DNA from: Ignavibacteria bacterium
GTDB taxonomy: Bacteria; Bacteroidota; Ignavibacteria; UBA10030; UBA6906
Reading direction: 5' to 3'
Length of the DNA: 6,489 nucleotides
NCBI GenBank assembly: GCA_029859455.1
Contig: JAOUDE010000142.1
Span: 1 to 6,489, forward strand
The stretch's first letter is position 1; each line of letters starts with the position of its first letter. Of the stretch, positions 1 to 5,277 are shown piece after piece. The notes under the pieces are model-generated. The model did no database searches. It worked only from the letters and a program-made list of their open reading frames with translations, and had not been told where the DNA came from. A program made the position numbers and the translations under genes.

Positions 1-1299
1 ACTTACGCATCCTTCTTCGAGCGCAAACTTGTGAGCTGAACTCGGCAAATCCTGCCCAAATTCAACCGCATTGTCACCCAGAAACATATCCGCCTGGGGG
101 TTACCATGCGGCCCGAAGTGATCATGGTACTCAATGGCATACTCTTCTGCATTCCGCCGTGACTTGTGGCAGTTCATACAGAGCTGGCCGATACCTCCTT
201 GTTCGATCGGAGATCCGTTGTTGAGGGTATCTGCTGTGACGATTCGGAGCTGATGCTCATTGGCCGCCGAATGAGGATCATGACATGATCCGCAAGTGAG
301 GTTCCCTTCAAATTCGACAAGATCCGGATCTTTGAAACGCTCGACGAATCCGCTGCCGGTATGACAGGGGACGCATGTTCCGATCGATTGCGGGTAGGTA
401 ATCATTTCGGAGTGCTTTGCGTTCTTCCACATAGGCACAACGGTATGGTACGGCAGTTCGTCATGGCATTGCGCACACACACCAACTTCAAGAGATTTTC
501 CAATCTTATCGCTGACGCCGTAGTGCTGGCCGCCCGGACCATGGCACGACTCGCAGCCGATCACCGCCGACTGTGCAAGCTGCGGATAGTTTGTAACGAG
601 GTTATCCCAGTTCCCAGGCTCTCGAACAGCCGGGAACGTCCACCCGGTCGCAGCCATCTGGTCATCAAACCCGTTGTTTACCGCAAGCGTGTCAAAACCG
701 CTTGTGTGACACTTGATGCAGCTCTCTGCATAAAAGGTGTGGTCAATGCCGTCAATTGCACGGGCAAACTTTGTCGCATGTCCCGTCTCCATCCAGTCTG
801 TAAATTTGTCGGGCTGCACAACGCCGTTATGGCATGCTGCACACTGACCCTGAGAGATATCCGCAGGTACGCCCCCGACACCGCCGACACCTGTGTACGT
901 GCCTGCGTACAGAGTGACCGAGGCATCCGCCGTGCCGCTGGCGGTCGTGATTTCCACACCGATGACATATTCTCCGGAGAGGTCGGACCTGAATGTGGTC
1001 ATGAGAGTCGTCGTGCTGTCGAGCACTGCAACGGACCCGCCGGGAACCGAGGCCAAGCTCCACTCAACAGAGAGAATTTCTTCCCCCTCGGCCTCGCTGA
1101 CGGAAAGAAACGCCATCCCTTCCTTCGGAATCACTTGGAGTCCGGAGGTCGGGTAGAGCGTCAGGCCGAGCTCAAGCAATTGCTCGGGTGACATCGGCTC
1201 GATCTTGATCACAGCCTCCTGGGCTGACAGGTCTGCGACGGGGGCCAGACCGAGCACCAGCAGGAGGGCTAACACAATCATGGTAGAAGTTGATTTCAT
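1..1299 (-). CDS. Secreted multiheme c-type cytochrome with N-terminal Ig/PKD-like domain (3' end cut by window)
   Basis: The frame is open from the ATG at 1299 to the left edge: 433 codons with no stop, C-terminus missing. The start follows AGGAG with a 9-base spacer. Residues 1-26 form a signal peptide (hydrophobic core 7-19, likely cleavage after LSA at 26). Residues about 30-135 look like a PKD/Ig-type beta-sandwich (conserved W, a GEY turn, alternating hydrophobics), followed by a Gly-rich linker (137-145). Seven CXXCH motifs follow: CAACH 153, CIKCH 194, CESCH 249, CAQCH 275, CVPCH 309, CGSCH 336 and CMNCH 374. A further Cys at 431 is probably the start of an eighth motif. A W-x3-GHA motif lies after heme 1 and CHGPG after heme 3, as in the cytochrome c554 family. 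It is exported, with no membrane helix seen. The role is inferred: periplasmic or surface electron transfer, possibly accepting electrons from the neighbouring quinol-oxidising complex. Its substrate cannot be told from the sequence. Confidence 0.93.
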   Translation of the reverse strand, partial: MKSTSTMIVLALLLVLGLAPVADLSAQEAVIKIEPMSPEQLLELGLTLYPTSGLQVIPKEGMAFLSVSEAEGEEILSVEWSLASVPGGSVAVLDSTTTLMTTFRSDLSGEYVIGVEITTASGTADASVTLYAGTYTGVGGVGGVPADISQGQCAACHNGVVQPDKFTDWMETGHATKFARAIDGIDHTFYAESCIKCHTSGFDTLAVNNGFDDQMAATGWTFPAVREPGNWDNLVTNYPQLAQSAVIGCESCHGPGGQHYGVSDKIGKSLEVGVCAQCHDELPYHTVVPMWKNAKHSEMITYPQSIGTCVPCHTGSGFVERFKDPDLVEFEGNLTCGSCHDPHSAANEHQLRIVTADTLNNGSPIEQGGIGQLCMNCHKSRRNAEEYAIEYHDHFGPHGNPQADMFLGDNAVEFGQDLPSSAHKFALEEGCVS

Positions 1300-1308
1300 C
1301 TGTTTCTT

Positions 1309-1351
1309 CTCCTAAGTCAGCGACACTGAGGCTTGTCGGATTCCCTGACTT
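1309..1351 (-). promoter_or_regulatory. 5' leader hairpin abutting the Shine-Dalgarno of the multiheme cytochrome gene
   Basis: On the transcribed strand, AAGTCAG (1351-1345) pairs with CTGACTT (1320-1314) and CGACA (1338-1334) pairs with TGTCG (1325-1321). This makes 12 base pairs in two stacked helices, with an 8-base loop (1333-1326) and a 6-base bulge on the 5' side (1344-1339). The Shine-Dalgarno AGGAG (1313-1309) begins at the base right after the stem, 9 bases before the ATG. The pairing is seen in the sequence. A role in controlling ribosome access or protecting the mRNA end is inference. Confidence 0.5.
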
Positions 1352-1393
1352 CGTTGTTGCATGTTCAGGAAGGGTGGACTTGGCTTCTAAACC

Positions 1394-1409
1394 GGCAACT
1401 AGCATGCCA
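1394..1409 (-). promoter_or_regulatory. Candidate sigma-54 (-24/-12) promoter for the multiheme cytochrome gene
   Basis: Read on the minus strand, 1409 to 1394 is TGGCATGCTAGTTGCC. The sigma-54 consensus is TGGCAYR-N4-TTGCW. Both invariant elements match: GG at -24 and GC at -12, with the correct 10-base periodicity. Only the last base departs from the consensus. Transcription would start near 1383, giving a leader of roughly 84 bases before the ATG at 1299. The site lies in a true intergenic gap upstream of a gene in the right direction. If real, transcription needs an AAA+ enhancer-binding activator. No activator gene is in the window and no clear upstream binding palindrome was recognised. 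Confidence 0.6.
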
Positions 1410-1585
1410 ACAGAAACAGGCGAGAATTGTTTGATTCTTCGACTCCTCTCCACCTCGCGGGAGAAGGAATCCTGCCACGTTACCAGGAATGAGAACCTGT
1501 TTCTCAAAGGCGAAAACGGGATTATTTCGGCCGTATCCCGGCTCGGGGACGGAGGAACCGGATCGGAGGAGGGGGATGGAAACGG

Positions 1586-1614
1586 GAAGACCGGAGCAGA
1601 GCGCTCCGGTCTTC
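1586..1614 (-). terminator. Terminator-like hairpin at the end of the bc/cytochrome operon
   Basis: This is a perfect 12-base-pair inverted repeat, 1586-1597 with 1603-1614, around a 5-base loop. It starts 21 bases after the TAG stop of the four-heme cytochrome on the same strand. The stem is GC-rich in its centre (ACCGGAGC/GCTCCGGT). The RNA after the stem reads CCGUUUCC, so the U-tract is weak. It may act as an intrinsic terminator of moderate strength or as a 3'-end stabiliser. It separates the operon from the separately promoted gene that follows. Confidence 0.65.
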
Positions 1615-1635
1615 GGATTCAGGGAAGTGATTCCG

Positions 1636-2172
1636 CTATTTCTTTTCAGGGAGACCGTGAGCAATCTTTGCCCACATTTCTTCGAACTTGAATTCCTTGA
1701 ATGTCGGGCTCTCTTCGTTGTGACAGGTCTTACAGAGTTTGCCCGTCTTGTCCCCCTCGACTAGTCCGGCGGCTTTTGATTTTTCCAGATCCCCCTTGCT
1801 GTGAAGAATCTTGTAACCTGAGGCGGCCCCGTGACACACTTCACAGGTCACCCCCTCTTCCATCTTGAAGGTCTTTTCGATATTCTTCGCGGTTCCGCCA
1901 CCTGCTACATGGCACTTCAGGCAGGCTTCGCTTTCATGCGGGGGAGTGGACATCCCTTTCGCTTTGGCGATCTTCTTTGCCTCATCCCCCTTCAGCACCT
2001 CAAACGCCTTCGCATGGGCACTCGCTTCCCACACCTTGTACGACTCTCCTCCCTTCCCTGCTTTGTGACAGGTTGAGCAGAATTTCGCCCCGACATACTT
2101 GTTCTGTGCCACCACTGAAGTTCCGAACAACATGACGAGGATCATGGAAAACAACAGACGAACGATTACCAT
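1636..2172 (-). CDS. Periplasmic four-heme cytochrome c, cytochrome c554-like
   Basis: The protein has 178 residues. The ATG at 2172 is preceded by AAGGAG with a 6-base spacer. Residues 1-22 are a signal peptide with a cleavage site after VVA. There is no other membrane helix, so the mature protein is soluble and periplasmic. Four CXXCH motifs bind c-type hemes: CSTCH 32, CLKCH 84, CEVCH 110 and CKTCH 147. The W48-x2-S-x-HA motif after heme 1, the paired central hemes and the CEVCHG signature fit the cytochrome c554 family, whose founder takes electrons from hydroxylamine oxidoreductase in Nitrosomonas. No such enzyme is encoded here, so that function should not be assumed. The protein is lysine-rich. 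It lies 35 bases after the eleven-heme cytochrome and is last in the operon. This suggests a mobile electron carrier receiving electrons from the bc-type complex (inference). Confidence 0.92.
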   Translation of the reverse strand: MVIVRLLFSMILVMLFGTSVVAQNKYVGAKFCSTCHKAGKGGESYKVWEASAHAKAFEVLKGDEAKKIAKAKGMSTPPHESEACLKCHVAGGGTAKNIEKTFKMEEGVTCEVCHGAASGYKILHSKGDLEKSKAAGLVEGDKTGKLCKTCHNEESPTFKEFKFEEMWAKIAHGLPEKK

Positions 2173-2207
2173 TGTGATCTCCTTAGCAAAATGCCTTCAA
2201 CTGTTTC

Positions 2208-3689
2208 TCACGTGTGCAACATTTCTTTCTGACGTCTCTCAATCCTCCGAATGGTAAGGTACAGTGCGATTGCCAGTATGGTGATGATGACGGTCGAAAT
2301 CCCGAACCCTATTCTTCGAAAGTAATATTCATCAATCGCCCGGGTTGCTTCGCCGGACACAAAGGAGGCTGCGGCAAATCCCTTGTCAAACACCGCCGTG
2401 CATTCTTCTTGATTGAAGCTATGAATAATCGTCCGGGTTTCAAAACGCGCCTGTCGTACATCCCGAAGCCGGAACAATGCATCACCGACTTCCATTCCTT
2501 TGTTCTCGGCATCGTCGACCAGCGCAGTCCCCCGCGCCTCCTCGGTTTCAAGGCTGTCGATCAGGCTGCTGATGTGCATGGCAAATTGATACCCCGCCGG
2601 GTTGAGGTCTTCCGCGTGACACTGCGAGCAAACCGCGTCTTCCGAAACACCGATCAGCTGGTCGGTCGCGGCAACAATTCCGTGATTCCCGTGGCAGGTT
2701 TCGCACTCAGGAAGACCCATTTCATCAAAGGCCGCCTTGTGAGGACTCTTCGAAAAAAGGTCAGCATTCAGCGCATGGCAGGTACCACAGACATTGGAAA
2801 TGGACTCGATTCCTGGAGGAGTCGCGGCATGATTTCCGTGACAATCGTTGCACGCCGGCGCGGCAAGATCGTGTTTTCCCAGCAAAGCCTGCCCATGCAC
2901 GCTGCCGGAGTATGTCTCAAGCTGATCTGTCGGAATCGGGTACTCCGCCATGTAGTCACTATTGCCGTGGCAGGTGGCGCAGGTACCGGGCACGTTCGTC
3001 GGGTAGACCGAAGAACGAACATCCTCAGCCCGCAGAATCTCGTGCCCGCCATGACAGCTCACACATTCCGCCGCCTTGGCATCTCCTGAAGCATTCTTCT
3101 CCCCATGGACACTTGTTCTGTATTTCTCACGCTGGTCAACCGGAAGCGAGGGATTATATGTGCGCATGTAGGCCGGGTTACTGTGACATCCGGCGCACGT
3201 CGCGACTACGTTCAGCGGGTGTACCGGTGATCGCTTGTCCTTTACACGAACAATGCCGTGAGCCCCATGACATGTGTTGCACTGAATGAGACTCTCCCCT
3301 CCCTTCACCGAGCCCCCGCCATGAACACTCCCCCTGATCAGAGAAAACTGGTCCGTGGGAAGATTTGCACCGAACGGCTTCATCGCGTCAGGATCTGAAT
3401 GGCACCGGGCACAAACTGCTGAGATTTCATCACCGGCAGGAATACTCCGAAAGCCGGATTGCTCCGACATCGCTTGCTCCATGTCATCAGACGAAGAATC
3501 CCCCCCGTGGCAACCGGAACAGGAAATCCCGCTTCTGCGGTGAACATCAGATTGATACAGAACCGAAGGTCGATCCTCAAGCAATGAGTGGCACACGAAA
3601 CACTGGTCCTCTTCTGCCGATCCGCGGGCATGGAACCCGGCAAGGAGGAAAAAAACTGTTGAGACCTGAATAACCTGTCGTTGAGTCAT
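2208..3689 (-). CDS. Eleven-heme c-type cytochrome with C-terminal membrane anchor, probable c1/f replacement in a bc-type complex
   Basis: From the ATG at 3689 the protein has 493 residues. This ATG forms an ATGA overlap with the cytochrome b stop, like the Rieske/cytochrome b junction. An in-frame ATG at 3698 would add three residues. Residues 1-25 are a signal peptide. Eleven CXXCH motifs start at 30, 57, 93, 137, 165, 209, 237, 280, 301, 329 and 354. After the first heme they fall into five two-heme repeats, mostly of the form VHG, C..CHG.H, C..CH. The clearest copies (about 108-175 and 180-247) share TCA.CH and YM. Residues about 373-458 lack hemes and look helical. A single membrane helix (about 461-480) is followed by a basic tail, putting the hemes in the periplasm. 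No c1 or f gene is present, and this protein has their topology and gene position, so it probably takes electrons from the Rieske protein. That role is inferred. It could instead be an accessory subunit. Confidence 0.93.
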   Translation of the reverse strand: MTQRQVIQVSTVFFLLAGFHARGSAEEDQCFVCHSLLEDRPSVLYQSDVHRRSGISCSGCHGGDSSSDDMEQAMSEQSGFRSIPAGDEISAVCARCHSDPDAMKPFGANLPTDQFSLIRGSVHGGGSVKGGESLIQCNTCHGAHGIVRVKDKRSPVHPLNVVATCAGCHSNPAYMRTYNPSLPVDQREKYRTSVHGEKNASGDAKAAECVSCHGGHEILRAEDVRSSVYPTNVPGTCATCHGNSDYMAEYPIPTDQLETYSGSVHGQALLGKHDLAAPACNDCHGNHAATPPGIESISNVCGTCHALNADLFSKSPHKAAFDEMGLPECETCHGNHGIVAATDQLIGVSEDAVCSQCHAEDLNPAGYQFAMHISSLIDSLETEEARGTALVDDAENKGMEVGDALFRLRDVRQARFETRTIIHSFNQEECTAVFDKGFAAASFVSGEATRAIDEYYFRRIGFGISTVIITILAIALYLTIRRIERRQKEMLHT

Positions 3690-4804
3690 GCCATCCATCC
3701 AATGATAGTAAACAGGATGATGTAGAGCACGATGAATATACCGGCGTATGTCAGCAATCGGCTTTTCTGACCGATTTTACTCTTCCGGTCCAGGAAGGGA
3801 ATGATCAGCCACAGGGCCCCTGCCGCTGAGAAGAACAAGACTCCCAGCTGTTCCCCTTCAAACGGTCCGATGTGAGCGGGAATATATTTCAAGGTCTGAA
3901 ACATGAACATGAAATACCATTCAGGTTTGATCCCGGCCGGAGCAGAGGCAAGCGGGTCTGCCTTCTCCCCCAGTTCCCACGGGAAGAACACCGCCAGCAG
4001 AGCTATGAGGTTCAGAACCAGAAGCCAGAGAAGAAGATCCCGAAGGAGGAAGTTGGGAAAGAAGGGCATCGTCTTCTTCCCTTTGCCGTATTCACCTTCT
4101 TCACCAAACGGTTCACTCATTCCCTGCCGCTGGACCAGGATAAGATGAATTCCGAGAAGGACCGAAAATATTCCGGGAAACACAGCAACATGGAATCCAA
4201 AGAACCGGGTCAGTGTCGCACCCGTAACATCCTCACCACTTCGGAGGAACACCAGGAGCGGCTCTCCGATGAGGGGCAGCGCACCAGCGATGTCAGTCCC
4301 AACCTTGGTCGCAAAAAAGGCGAGTTCGTTCCACGGAAGCAGGTACCCGCTGAAGCCGAATCCAAGCGCCAGAAAGAACATCAGCATACCGGTCACCCAG
4401 GTGATCTCCCGCGGTTTCCGGTAGGCCCGTTCGAAGAAAACGCTGAACATGTGGATCATTGCGGCGAGGATAAACAGATTGGCCGCCCAGCTGTGAATCG
4501 ATCTGATCAGCCAGCCGAATTCAACCTTGGACATGATGAACTGGATACTCTCGAACGCCAGCTCCTCGCTTCCCTTGTAATAGAGCAGAAGGAGGATCCC
4601 TGTCAGTACCTGAATGATGAACAGGAAGAGAGACACTCCTCCAAAATAATACCAGATCGAATGACTGTGAACCGGTACATACTTCTTACCCAGAAAATCC
4701 ACAAGGGTTCTGAGCTGGACACGCTCATCGATCCATGTATATGCCCTGAACCAGATGCTCCCGTCCTTCTTCGGGGTCGATGGTGATGGCTGCCCGCCGG
4801 TCAT
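3686..4804 (-). CDS. Cytochrome b (fused b6/subunit IV type) of a quinol-oxidising bc complex
   Basis: This 372-residue membrane protein is the quinol-oxidising, diheme subunit of a Rieske/cytochrome b complex. Seven membrane helices are visible (about 50-75, 97-124, 136-158, 203-224, 253-275, 318-338, 350-371): four as in b6 plus three as in subunit IV, in one chain. The b-heme ligands are H104/H118 in the second helix (14 apart) and H205/H220 in the fourth (15 apart). The latter spacing is the b6 type, since bc1 cytochrome b has 14. The Qo-site motif PEWY is intact at 294-297. KYVP at 41-44 and GYLLPW at 153-158 also resemble b6. At the position of the b6 cysteine that covalently holds heme ci (YCLGG in b6), this protein has YYFGG (52-56), so that heme attachment is not expected. 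Its start overlaps the Rieske stop as ATGA and its stop overlaps the eleven-heme cytochrome start, so the three are probably translationally coupled. Confidence 0.98.
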   Translation of the reverse strand: MTGGQPSPSTPKKDGSIWFRAYTWIDERVQLRTLVDFLGKKYVPVHSHSIWYYFGGVSLFLFIIQVLTGILLLLYYKGSEELAFESIQFIMSKVEFGWLIRSIHSWAANLFILAAMIHMFSVFFERAYRKPREITWVTGMLMFFLALGFGFSGYLLPWNELAFFATKVGTDIAGALPLIGEPLLVFLRSGEDVTGATLTRFFGFHVAVFPGIFSVLLGIHLILVQRQGMSEPFGEEGEYGKGKKTMPFFPNFLLRDLLLWLLVLNLIALLAVFFPWELGEKADPLASAPAGIKPEWYFMFMFQTLKYIPAHIGPFEGEQLGVLFFSAAGALWLIIPFLDRKSKIGQKSRLLTYAGIFIVLYIILFTIIGWMA

Positions 4805-5253
4805 GATTCATCACCTCGTGTGACATAGACGTCGTCGTCCTTTTGCACCACACGGAACTGTTCCAGAGGCCGGGGAGGTGGCCCCGAAAGCACTCTGCCA
4901 TTCATGTCATATTTCCCGTTGTGACACGCACACCAGATGACTCCCAGATCCCGCCGGTACTGGACTGTGCAATCGAGATGGGTACATGTCGCCTCGTATG
5001 CGCGCAGGTCACCGGTTTCCAGCTTCACAACGATCACCGGTTTCCTCCCAAATCTGACAATCTTCGCGTTGGCCTCTTCAAACTCCTGAATAGTGCCAGC
5101 AAGGATACTCGAGACCTCAACTTCAGGCTGGGCAGGAGGTTTCAGAAAAGCAAAGATAGGATAAAGGACCGAACCGAGCCACACGGTGAGGCTTCCCCCG
5201 AGGATCAGCTTCAGGAAATCCCTTTTCCCTTCTGTTTCCGGTGATTCACTCAT
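4801..5253 (-). CDS. Rieske 2Fe-2S protein of a bc-type quinol:acceptor oxidoreductase
   Basis: The protein has 150 residues. The ATG at 5253 follows AGGAAGG about 5 bases upstream. A short N-terminus with KRDFLK (10-15) resembles a Tat signal with KR instead of RR. One membrane anchor helix follows (about 17-37), then a periplasmic Rieske domain. The cluster ligands are C90 and H92 in CTHLDC, and C108 and H111 in CACHNG. C95 and C110 provide the usual disulfide. GPPPRPL (124-130) is the Pro loop. Relative to high-potential Rieske proteins (CPCHGS-x-Y), the serine that hydrogen-bonds the cluster is glycine (G113), while the tyrosine (Y115) is kept. By known structure-potential relationships this points to a lower midpoint potential, as in menaquinol-oxidising complexes. 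It accepts an electron from quinol at the cytochrome b Qo site. The gene lies 24 bases after the NapC-like gene and overlaps cytochrome b by 4 bases. Confidence 0.97.
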   Translation of the reverse strand: MSESPETEGKRDFLKLILGGSLTVWLGSVLYPIFAFLKPPAQPEVEVSSILAGTIQEFEEANAKIVRFGRKPVIVVKLETGDLRAYEATCTHLDCTVQYRRDLGVIWCACHNGKYDMNGRVLSGPPPRPLEQFRVVQKDDDVYVTRGDES

Positions 5254-5277
5254 GGGAACCTTCCTGGTTTCTTCAGT

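Larger units (their letters stand above)
1300..1635. other. Intergenic region between the operon end and the next cytochrome gene
   Basis: This 336-base stretch has no convincing gene. It contains, in minus-strand order, a terminator-like hairpin just after the four-heme cytochrome, a run of about 175 bases with only weak short inverted repeats, a sigma-54-type promoter match, and a leader with a hairpin next to the Shine-Dalgarno of the next gene. Short open frames on both strands cross it, but they have no ribosome-binding site or recognisable motif and run into neighbouring genes in the wrong frame. Confidence 0.7.

Noticed and set aside
361..1191. 276-residue open frame on the plus strand
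   Set aside because: It lies wholly antisense to the multiheme cytochrome reading frame, which has a signal peptide, Shine-Dalgarno and seven CXXCH motifs. The plus-strand translation has no recognisable domain, and its Cys/His content mirrors the opposite strand.
1462..1477. Second possible sigma-54 site on the minus strand (TGGCAGGATTCCTTCT)
   Set aside because: The -24 GG half matches, but the -12 element reads CTTC instead of TTGC at the required spacing, so the invariant GC is missing.
1490..1560. Weak hairpins in the gap (for example CGAAA/TTTCG with a 9-base loop, and a short CCGT/ACGG stem)
   Set aside because: The stems are only 4-5 base pairs or bulged, of a kind expected by chance in a sequence of this length. 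They have no U-tract and no link to a gene start.
1172..1691. Open frames of 91-133 residues on both strands crossing the intergenic gap
   Set aside because: They overlap the ends of real cytochrome genes in other frames, lack a Shine-Dalgarno and have no recognisable features. The gap is better explained by a terminator, promoter and leader.
3872..4786. 304-residue open frame on the plus strand
   Set aside because: It is antisense to cytochrome b, which has all heme ligands and PEWY. The translation is highly charged with no motif, typical of a shadow of a membrane-protein gene.
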